DNA of 64,000 nt from Kitagawia praeruptora (lineage: Eukaryota; Streptophyta; Magnoliopsida; Apiales; Apiaceae): the NCBI GenBank assembly GCA_037693485.1, contig CM075344.1, positions 73,279,501-73,343,500 of the forward strand, written 5' to 3'. The notes beneath the pieces are model-generated. The model ran no database searches. It saw only the letters and a program-made list of their open reading frames with translations, and was not told the origin of the DNA. Both the position numbers and the translations under genes were made by a program. The first letter of the stretch is position 1. Every line of letters begins with the position of its first letter. Below are positions 10,991 to 23,120 of the stretch, one piece after another.

Positions 10991-13900
10991 CAATCACTAA
11001 CCTACGTGGTTACAAGAGTTAACTCGTATGGATTATCAAAGATTTTACTAATGTAGCCTTGCAGGAATGGCTTACATGGCATTATCACACTCGATTTCAT
11101 AAAATAATTGGGGCTCCCGGAATGAAGGCTCCCAGGTCGAGCTTCCGGCACCCAGGCTACCAGTAATGGGTTACCGCCAGTAAGGCTCCCAGAGCCAGGT
11201 TTCCATACTGCGGGCTTCCAGGACCTATAGGGTTACCGGACGGTACCCCCACACCCAGGGTGGCAACCACGCGGACTAAGGATAGGGCCCCAGAACAAAC
11301 GTTTCCAGGTTGGGCTGCCGGTGCTAGGCTTCCACAAGCAGGGCTCCCAGATGGGGCTCCCAAAGTCAGGCTTCCGGGTGACAAGCTCCCGCAACGGAAG
11401 CCCCTAAGACGGAAGTTGCAACCTCAAGGGATAAGGTACATGCAACCCCATACGCTTTTGAGCAACCTATATGGGTATGTGAAGACTAAACTTACTCCTT
11501 TGAATTATGGTAATACGCATACACTCTATTACTCTTCCAAGCTTGCTATTAAAAGAATTAGCTTATCCACTAATGTTTAGTTAAAGAATTCATATGCATA
11601 CCTTATGGCTAAAAAAGAAAAGTGATTAAGCATTTATATGTAGATCTATGATCCCCTTTATTGACTTGCAAAGGTTACCTCCTGTATGGAAGCTTAACTT
11701 GATTATCATTTTTACTTGTAGAGCAGTATTCTCTTCATAGTACACAATCCTATCAAACTTCGAACACCCCGCTTACTTAGGAAAGCATTCACTACGACAC
11801 CAAGTAAATGGTTAGCCCCTGATAATCAGATTTAGGCTTAGCTAGAATGCCTTAGCCTGAATATAATTGCTTAAACGTACTAGAATTTGAATGGTAGGCC
11901 TAATGCCTAAACAGATTTTACTAAGTTGCTTATGCGCTAGATAGTAACCCATGCACTTTAAACGTTAAGTGATAGAAAGAGGTTACCTAGTGATGGATAT
12001 AGATTCTATTAACAGACGTCTAAGGCGAATAATCGAATAACCCTACTAAAGACAGGCCTAAAGCATGATCAAGGTATACATTCATAAAACTAGATAACGA
12101 TTAGTTTACAAACCAACCAACCTAATGATTATATTTTAAGGTTCCTGTTGGTAGAGTTTTTAAGGCTTTGCAGGATCGGCTTTCGAAGCTAAGCAGATTT
12201 TAGAAGATGAGCAGATTCCTACTCCAAAAATGGTTCCTAAATATTGAGGTTCCAAGACGGAAGCTCTAATACTTTCTACACCAGACAAGGTTCCAGAACC
12301 AAAAGAGCTTGCAGGATGAAGGTTTCATTGAACCTAGGGCATCCACGATGGAGCTTCAAGGATGAAACATCCAAGATGGGGATCTTAGGATGGGGCTTCC
12401 AGAATAAAACATCTAGAATGAGGATCCCAGGATGGGGTTTCCAGGATGAAGTATCCAGGATGGGTATCCCAAGGTGGGGCTACCAAGACGAGATGTCACG
12501 GTGGAAGCTCTTAGATGAATGCTGCAATCTCGAAGGGCAGGGTTTTAGTCACCCACAATGCACGTGAACAATCATTACGGGTTACCATTGAAACAGTCGA
12601 AGGTTCCAAAGTTGGAAGCTCCTTCGCTACTCCTATGATGAAGACGCGGTAATATTTATGATGCGTCTAAATACACACGTCATAACTAAATTATACAGGT
12701 ATGTGAGAAACTAAACCCTCTTTACTTGCATGAAATTGCACTCGATGATAAGTATGTGAAATGATTATCCCTTAGACTTAAGGTTATTACTTATTGATGC
12801 CCAATTCATTGAAATCCTTGCGTGAATAGGGGAATTCGATATGCTAGAGGTATTAAGTCAAGATGATTAGCAAGACCTACAAGATATCTTTCATTGTGCA
12901 TCCTATGTGACTCTACCACATGAATATCTGCATGATGCTAAATGACTCTTGCCTACTAAAATTCAAATATGTTATTAACCTGTCTAGATACTGCCTAAGC
13001 AATACATATGTTGTCACTCATTTAGGATACATAAGATGAACATCAGGCATGCACTAGAAAATATTGTGAGATAAGTAATGTTTGAGGTTAATAAATTCCT
13101 TGAATGTTTATATGTAGCTAATGGCTAGCCTATATCTTTAGTGCTCACCTGCAATGGATAGCATGCAAGGTTAATGTTATTCACCTGTAACTAACAACTT
13201 GCAGGTTCCTTGCTGTTTACCTACTACTAATAGGTTTCATGCTATATACCTAATGCTAACTGTTTACATATTATTTATATGCAATTAATAGCTTGCAGGA
13301 TGATTGCTATTCACCTGAAGCAAATGGCTTCCGAGTTTCATGATGTTTACCTATGGCTAACAAGTTTCCTTGTTATTTACTTATAGCTAACAGCTTCCAA
13401 CTAATAGCTTCCAGCTTGTAGCTTCCATTCTGCATCTTCTGTCAAACAGCTTGCAGGTTCATTGATGATCAGCTACAGCCAACAACTTCTAGACTTCACA
13501 AAAGTAAGATTAAAGCTGGAATGGGCTAACATATTACATGAGAAAGAGATCTAAGGGCTCGGGGGGTAACTCGGTTCCCCAACACCCTACCACAAAGAGG
13601 AAAAAGGGGTTCCCATCAGAAGTTCACATGAAACAAGGGGCTTCCACCCTCAACGTTCAGCAACGGAAACCCGAATCCGGATCGACACGATAAGAACGAA
13701 GATAAGTTCTACTCTATTGCCTTTGCATTTTCACTATCATGCATGTTTTCCACACTTATAAAGAAGATTTTTCAACATTCATCTGAAAGCTTTGCTGAGA
13801 TGCATGTTCTGTCAAAAAGATCATTGTTTTGCCTTGCATAAATTCACAAACATATGAATATGCCTACATGATCTGAATTATACCTGAACCAATACATGAA

Positions 13901-14164
13901 AATCATCATGATTTACACAATGCATGTGTTTTTATAAACATTTTTTCGAAATTGCTAGCTGAAACTGTCGAGTAGGTACCTAGGCACGCTATATGCCCCA
14001 CATGTTACCACTTGGAAAGACATGGCAGCGATTGAAGGTGTCTCCACGACCTTCCATTGGTTCCCCTTGAGACACGCATACAAGATTATTAATGGTATAA
14101 GCGCACATATGAGATTATGTGTTGCCTCCTGAAAATTCATGTGAGTACAAATCACTTACAACTT
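10991..14164 (+). other. Non-coding interior of the Tat-like element, right half
   Basis: No gene is recognised. Around 11110-11400 and 12330-12520 there are loose repeats of GGCTCCC/GGCTTCC and GGGGCTTCCAGGATGA-type units. Around 13140-13450 there is a loose repeat of AGCTTGCAGG/AGCTTCCA with TTTACCTA. A G6 tract, TCGGGGGGTAAC, sits at 13559-13570. The 12244-12567 open frame covers the repeat and is not a plausible gene. Confidence 0.55.
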
Positions 14165-14242
14165 ATAGGAGAAGTCCTCAAAATACTCATTAAAAGAGAA
14201 GTCCTCAAAATACTCATTATAGGAGAAGTCCTCAAAATACTC
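14165..14242 (+). repeat. Three copies of a 27 bp box, also present at 9364-9420
   Basis: TAGGAGAAGTCCTCAAAATACTCATTA (written in two parts: TAGGAGAAGTCCTC and AAAATACTCATTA) repeats three times. Two copies of the same box stand about 4.8 kb away at 9364-9420, at the start of the 143 bp array. Confidence 0.75.
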
Positions 14243-14885
14243 AACAATTTCTTTGGGGATCCAATGCGTTGGAATAATGGAAACATATGAAAATTGTGGC
14301 ACAATGCCTGAAAAAGTTTGTTCGCCAAGGTCCTACTTGATTGGAGAAGCGGCAACATACATTTTTTACAAAATCATTTGCACTAGCATATTCATACTTT
14401 CCTGTATGCATCAAATATGTGTGATCTTGTGCATTGTCTTTAAGGGCTACTTAGCCCTAGTTACTTATCTCTTTTTCTAGTTGTCTTGGTAGCCCAGGTT
14501 TTGGACGCTTGAGGCATCCCTGCAACCACAGAAGCTTCCAGACATCAAAAGATTCTTATATGAAGGCCAATTTGGTAGAGAAAGGAAGCATCTCAGAATG
14601 TAAAGTCCTGATGTTTAAAAAAGAAATGCCAGAAGCCGGTAGCCCCATGATATGCTGCCAACCGGAGTACCACGAATGATACGAAGTGAATAGAAGATAT
14701 CCTTGATTTGAGAACTCACATTAAAATATGCATGCAGAAGTAGAGTGTTTCCTGTTTCTTACGCCGAGTTAGCTCATGTAAGCTTGGGAACACGATGTGG
14801 AAGATGTGTACTTCTCCAAGAGAATAATAAGAAAGGATTGGACCTTACCTTGTTCTAGTTCCTCTTGCACTCATGCTTCAAGGAA

Positions 14886-14897
14886 CCGGGGGGTAGT
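14886..14897 (+). other. Polypurine tract of the Tat-like element
   Basis: CCGGGGGGTAGT lies directly before the right LTR (TGTTGTG, 14898). It would prime plus-strand DNA synthesis. Confidence 0.7.
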
Positions 14898-16273
14898 TGT
14901 TGTGACCAAAATCTTGCATGGATCAGATTTAGGCCCATTATGAGTTTTGGGTCCAATCCACAAGAAAAGAGGATATTTTAGAGGGCTTCCAAGGTACCCA
15001 TGGTAACCCATGAAAACTGATAACAGGGCTCCCAAGATAATAGGGCTCCCGGGTAGAAGGGCTCCCGAATGGCATGGCTCCCGGATAACAGGCTTCCAAG
15101 AGCATATGACAACCCATATGGGCTACCATGAGATGGGTAGCAGGTAAATATGACGATAAGGGTCCTGGGAATGGCCTCCCATGGATGATCCACAACCCAT
15201 AGACATCATTACATAGCTTCCAGTACAGCTACAAGACATGGCTTACCAGAATAGCTTTCATAACCGGCTTACCAAAGGGGCTGCCATAGTTTGGGTTACC
15301 GGGCGGTACCCCCAGAGGGGCTACCTTGCGATGAACATTGAAAGAATATAAGGCTTATGGTCCCGGGGATAGTCTCATCCATAGCCAATGACAACCATCA
15401 GAGAGGGCTTCCAGCATAGCTTCCGTAACTGGGTTACCGGAGGGGCTGCCGGGTGGTACCCCCAGCTTCCCCGGAAGCCTGACAGAAACACAGATTCAGA
15501 CTAGGATAGCCATCAGGTAGGGCTTCCAGTATGGCTTCCATAATTGGGCTACCGGAGTCAGGTTACCGGAGTCAGGCTACCGGGTGGTACCCCCAGCTTC
15601 CGCCGGAAGCCTGATTAGGCTGCCAGTTCAGATAAGGCACGCCTCCTACTTTTTAGGAGCACGTCTCTACAGCTGAAATACACCTCTAAACGGATAATTA
15701 TTCAGTTATTCGAGGATATACATCATATATACATGATAAATCCTTCATTCTTGAGATAAACATCAATGGATAGGCTTCCAACAGTCCTGATATGACTTGG
15801 AAACCTGATAACTATATCACAATCAGTTGATATACGTAAATATCAGCCATTATCTCATGAGATACGAGATAACTCATCACAAACAATCAAACTTATCAAT
15901 CAAGAACTACATCGGGGCTTGATCCACTATAAATAGTGGTATGTAGGCAGTTTACGGGATCTTCTTCGACACTTTACACTCCTTGAGTAGCTAGAGCACG
16001 TGCACTCTTGTGTGACACAGTCAAATTAGGGTTCTTGGCAGGCCAACACATCGATATTGTACGGCCCTTGAGCTCTAATCCCGTAGATTCAGCCCCAATC
16101 AACACCAAAACACCTTCCCGTGTTCTTCGGTAACCCCTAGCCGTGTGCCTTCCCGGGCGGCTAGTCTCAAATTTATAGCTGTGTGCCTTTCTGGGCAGTT
16201 ATACGATTCCATATTTTACGGCGCTATTCCAGCAACGACCTCCACGTAGTTGTGCTAAAATCCTCCCACAACA
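14898..16273 (+). repeat. 3' LTR of the Tat-like element
   Basis: 1,376 bp, the same length as the left LTR, with about 7 single-base differences found by eye (for example C/T and A/G changes near 14956, 15001, 15430 and 15500). The TATA box is at 15928-15935. Confidence 0.85.
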
Positions 16274-16935
16274 AAAATAATTCTTTTGAATTATATCAAT
16301 ATATTTTGGGTGATGGAATTATATACATGGTGAATATTATTTATAAAAGGAATCCATGTCCTGATAATATTCGGGTTAATGATGTCCCCTTGAAAGCTCA
16401 AAAAGATTTAATTATGTGAAACCCTGTAGGTGGATTTATTCCGGCATAATTAAATAAAGGTTGAGTGGATGATCAAGGATAAATGATATTAATTAAATAA
16501 ATTATCAGTAATTTATTTAATTAATGGACATGCGCTATTTTAAACATGGGGAATTTAATAAGCAAATAATAAAGGAGCCGATTTAATTAATTAAATAAAT
16601 TACCGGAATTAGGTGGGTGGTGCAATATTAATTATTTAGTGGAGTTAATTAATATTAATGATAAAGGGTTGGCCCAAGTTATCATTAGAAGGCCCGGCCT
16701 AATTTACTCCTTGATCCCTATTGTAGCTTATAAATACTCATGATGCCTCCAAGAATAGGGGTTCGGAATTCTAGAGCTTGGAGGCTAAACCTTGGAGGAT
16801 CGAAGGCCACACTTCGTTCAAGGGAGTAAGGGAATACAATAGAAGATCGTGGATTTGAATCGCTTGCGCCGTATCGATTAAGGTAAATCATTAAACTAGT
16901 TAAACACATATCACTATGATCCAAAGGAAACAACA
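16274..16935 (+). mobile_element. Solo copia-type LTR, right part
   Basis: Continuation of the LTR that starts at 3985. It contains a TATA box, TATAAATA, at 16729-16736, and ends GGAAACAACA at 16935, followed by CATGC. The low-complexity ATTAATTAAATAAATTA stretches at 16470-16640 belong to its U3 region. Confidence 0.6.
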
Positions 16936-17812
16936 CATGCCAATGCAACAATGTGTATCGTTCTCAATAGTTCGTGCAATCAATAAGTTGTGTATGTGAT
17001 TATACTATGGAAAACTAATTTTTAAAACAATGATTATAAAACATGGGGTCTTTAGAATCCATCCATCGCTTTAACTAACTCGTATCGAAATTATCCACTT
17101 GCCTCTACCTAGGCATTACATGCTAATCCAGAACAATAAACTGAACTAAAGCCACTTTTACATGACTTAATCATCCCTGTTTCACCCATCCTATGAGGTA
17201 TGGCGTGTCATGGTCACCCGATTAAGCCTTTAACCCCCAATCCCTTAGTGAATTAAGCCAGTAACCAGATTTTATCCGCACAAGTTCTGATTATATTACA
17301 CATGGTGAGTTTTCACTCTCGTTCTTACCCACGAGTTATAAAACTCACACCAAGGCCACATGCTAGGTTAACTAGTTCTATCTTTGACTCATACTCTCGT
17401 TTTATTGTCATTGATTTAACAAGTTATTAGGTGATGAATATATCTATTAATCTAGGTTACCCTAGGTGCATCAACTATGTTTTGACATGTTTTTATATAA
17501 CGATACTCAAAAAGTCTACACAATAGGTTTCATCTCAAATCCCACAAATAAATTAGCTACTCAGGGCAATATGATACATAAAACATAGCATAAAACGTGA
17601 TAATTATCCTAAATAAGAGAATAGAGTAGAACGATATTACGTATAAATGAAAACCAACTCTAAAACGGAGTAAAAAACCAAAGTATGATAGTAGCCTCCT
17701 CCCACAAGAAGCAAAGCTTACAACTGGAATGAAAAATACTAAATAAAAAGAGTGGTTTCGTTCCACCCTAAAACTGGGCTGATTTTTTTATTGTTGCTAT
17801 ACTTTTAATGCT
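16936..17812 (+). repeat. Family A LTR-like repeat, copy 1, right part
   Basis: Resumes the repeat broken at 3984 and matches 22595-23120 and then 38653 onward. Shared text includes ATGCAACAATG, TCCCTGTTTCA(C/T)CCATC, GTGTCATGGTCACCC, GTGAATTAAGCCA and CACATGCTAG/CATATGCTAG. Similarity fades near 17780, about 800 bp short of the end of copy 2, so this copy is truncated. It contains no reading frame of note. Confidence 0.6.
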
Positions 17813-18483
17813 CCCATAGTTTATAATTTATTTAATAAATTTATAAATATTTATTTAAAACTTATTAATTAAGTTTATTATAAATTTAAACAAATTTATT
17901 TTATAAATTTTAAATAAATTAATTTATAAAATTTAATAAGTTTATTACATAAATTTTTTAAATTTATTTTAAACTTAAAAAAGTTTATAATAGAATTAAT
18001 TAATTTGTTATTAAACTTAAGTGAATTTATATATATGCATTTATTAAAACAAAAAAACTATTATCGTGAGCAGTTCGACGATTTTATTAAAATCGTTCAA
18101 TAGTTTTTTAAAACTATTGAAGTGGACATTCGATTATTTTTCTTAAACTATTCGATAGTTTTATAAAAGAACTAAAGGATGAGTAAAAACAATTTTATAG
18201 ATTGTTTTCTAAGAGTTAAATTGGTAAGAAAACTATCGAATGCCTTGGTTAATTGGTTCGAAATTTTTTGGTTCACACTTTCTTCAATAATTTTTCAAAA
18301 AGTTGGTGATTACATTTAAAACTTTACACGTTGGTTTTTGAGCAATTGAGTGGACACAAGTGATCCACCTTGTTCGATAGATTTTTAAGTCTACAGACAC
18401 TAATAAGTAGAAGCAGAAGCATTTGGTCTTCTGTTCTTCATCTCCAAGTCGAAGAAAATTATATAGAGATACAGAGAAGGAAA
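17813..18483. other. Very AT-rich DNA with small palindromes
   Basis: 17820-18050 is almost pure A/T (runs of AAATTTATT/AATAAATT). At 18079-18095 and 18098-18119 lie two adjacent palindromes (CGATTTTATTAAAATCG and CAATAGTTTTTTAAAACTATTG), with related half-sites up to ~18240. No gene is seen. Confidence 0.5.
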
Positions 18484-18486
18484 TGG

Positions 18487-18489
<3 letters not shown>

Positions 18490-18533
<44 letters not shown>
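18490..18533. repeat. Microsatellite (AT)n(AC)n
   Basis: A compound dinucleotide repeat, about fourteen AT units followed by about eight AC units. Small open frames on both strands across it are artefacts of the repeat. Confidence 0.9.
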
Positions 18534-18658
18534 GACACTTCTCACCGGGAAAATTTTGATAATGGTCGGAACAAACTTTTTATATTTTGGGGGGCATTAC
18601 AAAATCTTTCTAACACTTAAATTCCTCGGGCAAATTACAAAATCTCTCTGATATTTAA

Positions 18659-19856
18659 TGTTGAGTATGGAATACACAAGAAAATACAAAGAAGGGGGTG
18701 AATGTATTTTCAAAATTTTCTTTTGGTTTTCTTTTCTAGACAACCTGTTGAATATGTGGTGTTTATATTTGTAGCTTGAAAGAGTGTTCAACAAATATAA
18801 AGTGCGGAAATAAAAACATAATTTTACTTTAATCTAATGTTTTATTAGATCGAAGATTTGCTACAACATGGGAATACAAATATTATTATTCTCAGCTTCA
18901 TTTCTTAAAGAGATATGTCTATGAATTACAATGAAAAACTTAAGTGCTTAAGAAGTGAGGTTGTGCACTTATAGAACATGTGCACAATTCACTTGCTACA
19001 AATTTTATAACAGGCAAATTCACTTTCTAACTTGTCAAGACTAGGCATCATATGATACAATCATTTTTACTCTGCCCAGATCCACTTCTTCAGCTGCATG
19101 TTCCTTTGAATATCTCTCCAAGCTCCTTTGTAGACTTTCCGTGTACACACAACACTGAAATGTCACTGTTGGTGTCTTAGTTTGTGTAGATTTTCTGACT
19201 TGAACATCTTCAGTAATTTGTCTTCAATAATCCATTCGAGAAATGACTAAGTACTAGATTCGAGAGCTTGAGTTGAGTAGTTAGATAACTCTGAGTTCTC
19301 GAACTAGTTTTTCCTGTCATATCGATTCACTTCTCGAATGTGTCTTTTCTTCTAAAGTCCTTGAGTTGTCGAATAGTGCCTTTACTTCTGGAATCCTTGA
19401 GATATCGAATAGCTTGTGGGTCCTTGAGATATCGAATATGTCTCTTCACAGGTGAAGTCTTTGAGATATCGAATGCAGCTTTGACTTGTTGACTTCTTGA
19501 GATATCAAATAGTGACCTTTGACATATCGAATACTTGACATCTCGAATTCTTGACTTCTCTAATAGTACAAATTACTTCTCGAATATATACTTAGGCAAA
19601 ATTTCAATCTTCAAACTCCAACTATGTTTATTTCTTCAGCCCTGTTCTCTAGGCTTGAGACATGATCTCTAACTTCTTTCAAGTATTATTACATGACAAT
19701 TACACAACTAAGTTGGTGCCCATTACAAGTATAGTTTACAAGTTGAAAATCTCACTAAAAGGGTTCCCCAGTTAAGGGGTCATGTAAGCAATGCAAAGCA
19801 TTACAAACAATTAGCCTTGTTATTAGATGATTACAGGCATGCATCTGTGACTAACA
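18659..19856 (-). mobile_element. Solo LTR, same family as Sirevirus element 1
   Basis: 1,198 bp, starting TGTTGAGTATGGAATACAC and ending TGACTAACA, flanked on both sides by the perfect 5 bp duplication TTTAA (18654-18658 and 19857-19861). It aligns along its length with the LTR at 49898-51182: the GAAGGGGGTGAATG block, TTATTAGAT, TATCGAATAG-type boxes, GGTCATGTAAG, and GCAAAGCATTACA. It is well diverged from that copy, so it is older. No primer site or interior is left, so it is a recombined solo LTR. Confidence 0.85.
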
Positions 19857-19861
19857 TTTAA

Positions 19862-20096
19862 CTTGTATTTTCTTTGTAGAAGCAAGAACAAATTGATCTT
19901 GGTAACTAGTTGATTTTAATCACCGGGTGTAGCAACCCCTTCAAGATTTACATGTCGAATATATTTCTTGGAAAATCTTATGTTCATTATTTTCATGTCT
20001 AAAACACCATTCACTTTCAAGATCACGAACTACCCAAAAGAAAATTAATTTGTTATCCTCAAATATTTGAACGAATATTTTAAATTAGTGAGTATC
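19862..20096 (-). repeat. Remnant of another LTR, continues at 39818-39860
   Basis: Removing the family A insertion joins this stretch to 39818-39860. The joined minus strand begins TGTTAGGTAACGAAG and has GGAGGGTTGAATAC close behind. This resembles the LTR starts of Sirevirus elements 1 and 2 (GGGGGGTGAATG, GGGGGGTTGAATAC). A minus-strand open stretch here looks exon-like at first sight but sits inside this LTR context. Confidence 0.45.
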
Positions 20097-20140
20097 TGAT
20101 GGACGACGTATAGGAAATTCCCATTACACACAAAAGTACA

Positions 20141-22525
20141 TGTAACATCCAGAATTTTCGAGATATTTAATCTAATTACGAAACATAAATAAAATCGAAA
20201 CTTTATTCAAATAAACCAAATATTCCACAAAGTCAAAGAAGCGGTCAAATTCGATAATTTAAAATCATTAAATCGGAGACGCAGCTCCATAAATCCAATC
20301 ATTTACTATCTAACAGATAATCAAATATCCAAATTTATTCTAATAATTCGAAAAGTCTTTTCAATAAATGCATCCAAATCAGCAAGCACTAAATCCACAA
20401 GGTTCACATCCTTACTGTTATTAAGCTTCCAATATCGAAACCTGAAATATTAGAAACGAATGAGCTACACAGCTCAGCAAGTACAAATTGACTAACTGAT
20501 ACTTTCAAAAATTAATGGGCGTTTTAATAAAACAACTTTCAAAATAAATTATAAGTTTTCAAAACCTTTGCGAAAATAAATCCAACCCAAAGTTTGTATT
20601 TTCAAAAATCCAGAATTTAAAACAGAAACAAAACGAAAATAAAAAATACCACAGTCTTGCTCTACGGCCACACTGCCAGTGACCGGCATCTTATTCTTAT
20701 TCTTTCGCCACACTTTGCAAGTGACCGGCATCTAAAGTTTAATAATTACGCGCCCTTAATAGTTATCTAAAGTTGCACACTTGTGCGCCTACTAAGGGTA
20801 TCTAAGATTAGTTCCAGAACTATAGCGTAAATTACGAACGGGTTCGAAACGTAGAGACCGAGGATTCTAAAATCAAATACTTATATCTTATAAAGTTCGA
20901 AACAGAATTCTTATATCTTATACAATTCAAAACAATATCTTATATCTTATAGGAAAATCGAAAGTTGCATAATCAAAGTATACTTTTCGAAAAATAAAGT
21001 AAGTCAAAAAGTACTTACCTCAAAGTCGACTGAACACACCGTGAATAATTGCACGAATAAATCCTAAATAACAATATGATTAATAGATAATTAGAATTTA
21101 AAAATCATGTCATATACTGACTTATCCATTATTAACAGGTACATGTAAAGGTGTAGATATGCATCACTTAAAAGCTATACTAAATCAATTCATGCATGTT
21201 AGTTCAAAAGCAAATCAAATAAGAGACTCTAATCACATAATCATTCAAAAAGAAAAGTAAATGGGCTCAACAGTCCAATATGACACATATAAACGGTACC
21301 ATTTAATGTGTACAATAACAGAAAGATCATCATCCTTCTTATTAATCTAACTCTTTATTTAACGCATAGCCATTACTACACCCTATTTGCATACATGCAT
21401 TAACAACTAATTAATTTATTAAATCAATACTTGCACCGGAGACAAGAAAGCTTGCAACGGATCAATTAAGCACATAGAGCTAAGCACCAAGTCTGGACAT
21501 TAATATCAAATCAAAAGTTTTCTTTTTAATAATATAACAATGCAGTGTACACACAAATTAAATAATAGTTCTACTGCATATGCATAAAATGGGATCACGA
21601 ACTAAAAAATATCCCACCTGTACATAGCAAAATAAGATTGATAAAAGTTTGATTACCGAACAAGTACTTTCTATTAAGCCGAATTAATAATATAAAGAGT
21701 TTGTTCATTATAAATAAATAGATCACATTGGCAGGTAACATATAGTCGTTTAAAATTTGTATAAACTAATAAAATAATTTAAATATTAAAATAATCATAA
21801 ACGAATTAATATGTACGTTGAACAATTCATTCAATAAATTTAAAAATCAAAACAATCATAAAAGCATTGCACACAAATCTTTAAAATAAAATTTACTCAT
21901 CATCAATTATAAAATAAGTATGAAACAAAATTAAACAAGAAGCTAATTAAAATTGTATCACATCAATACAAGTACGCATGTACACAGTGAGCAATTGCAT
22001 GGCACCCTCTAACTTAATTAAATCTTGGTACCCAACAATCACATCCCAGTAATATAATTCTATGTGTGTGTTTTAGGCATGATTATGTAACACATAATTA
22101 ATGATGACACACAATACAACAGGTAATTATAATTATAATAATAATAAAAGACGGCCAAAAGACATACCTGCTAATAGACGAATTATGTATAGTCCTTTTC
22201 GTTATTCTATAGGGTGTCTTATATAGGCTCACAAAAACCCTAAATAAATTAGGTAATTCTAAAATTTCAGTACAATCTTTCCAAGTAATATGTAAATTAA
22301 AATATTCTAATTCACACAAATATCTTAAATTAAATGATACTGATTTTCTAATATCTTTTCACACTTCTTTCCTCTAATAACAAATATCATCCTTACTCAA
22401 AATATCTTGCACAAAAAAAAAAAGAATTCAAAAAATTACTAATTAACATAATTATCTAAATAAATAAATAAATGATTTAAAAATCTAATATCTAATAATA
22501 AAATAAAAATTAACGGGGTTTTACA
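20141..22525 (-). mobile_element. Solo Ty3/gypsy LTR (Tekay/Del type)
   Basis: 2,385 bp. On the minus strand it starts TGTAAAACCCCG and ends TTCTGGATGTTACA, the typical ends of plant chromovirus (Tekay/Del) LTRs. The flanks GTACA (20136-20140) and GTATA (22526-22530) are a 5 bp duplication with one mismatch. The sequence is AT-rich with no gene; small frames at 20549-20731 and 22098-22319 are chance. Confidence 0.7.
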
Positions 22526-23120
22526 GTATACATGGTCAAAGCAATACCTGGTAAGTCAAGTTCATTCCCCACAGAGAGTGCACTATTGGATAAAGCATCA
22601 ATGCAACAATGCTTACTATTCTTAATAGTTTTTGTGATCGCGATATTGATGAGAGAGTATGATTAACAACTAAATATGGAATTCTAATAATTAACAAATA
22701 TGAGGTCTTTGAATCCACCTATCCTTTCAATCAGAGTCCTTAGGTTATAATCTACGTACATATAACTACTTAAGGTCAACATAGAAATCCGGAACACTAA
22801 ACTGGACATAGACTATGTTCCTATAAGCCTATATCCATCCCTGTTTCATCCATCCATTGAGGTATGAAGTGTCATGGTCACCCAATTAAGTCCTAAACCC
22901 CAATGCCTTGGTGAATTAAGCCAATAAACGGATTCATATCACAAGTCCCGATTTGATTACATGCGGTAAGTATTAAATACCACTCCTACTTACGAGTTTT
23001 ATAACCCACACCTAGGCCATATGCTAGATTAATGAGTTCTATCAATAACTCATACTCTCATCTTGTTGTTATTGATATAACGGATTCTAAGTCAATTACT
23101 TTTATATCTATTATCATTGA
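22526..23120 (+). repeat. Family A repeat, copy 2, middle part
   Basis: Sequence between the two insertions, homologous to 3929-3984 and 16936-17480 of copy 1. It ends in ATTGA (23116-23120), the target site duplicated by the Tekay-like element. Confidence 0.6.

Larger units (their letters stand above)
4413..16273 (+). mobile_element. Tat-like non-autonomous LTR retrotransposon (LARD)
   Basis: An 11,861 bp element with two equal 1,376 bp LTRs (4413-5788 and 14898-16273), each running TGTTGTG...CACAACA. A primer-binding site beginning TTGGCGCTAGAAGG follows the left LTR, and a G6 polypurine tract (14886-14897) precedes the right LTR. The flanks are GAAAT (4408-4412) and AAAAT (16274-16278), a 5 bp target duplication with one mismatch. 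The 9.1 kb interior has no gag or pol homology that I can read; it is filled with tandem and dispersed repeats. The large size, TGGCGC-type primer site and internal tandem repeats point to the Ty3/gypsy Tat (Ogre/Retand) group. Having no genes, it must have been copied by enzymes from another element. By eye the LTRs differ at about 7 positions (~0.5%), so insertion is recent. Confidence 0.85.

Noticed and set aside
4413..16273. Two repeated 85- and 71-codon frames (4453-4710, 14938-15195) as real proteins
   Set aside because: They are the same LTR sequence twice. The codons reflect GGCTTCC-type repeats.
18284..18651. Frames rich in IYIYIY and THTHT
   Set aside because: Produced by the (AT)n(AC)n microsatellite.
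19870..20060. Exon-like open stretch on the minus strand (IFFWVVRDLESEWCF...)
   Set aside because: Joining across the family A insertion places it about 70-200 bases inside an LTR that begins TGTTAGGTAACG. It has no homology that I recognise.
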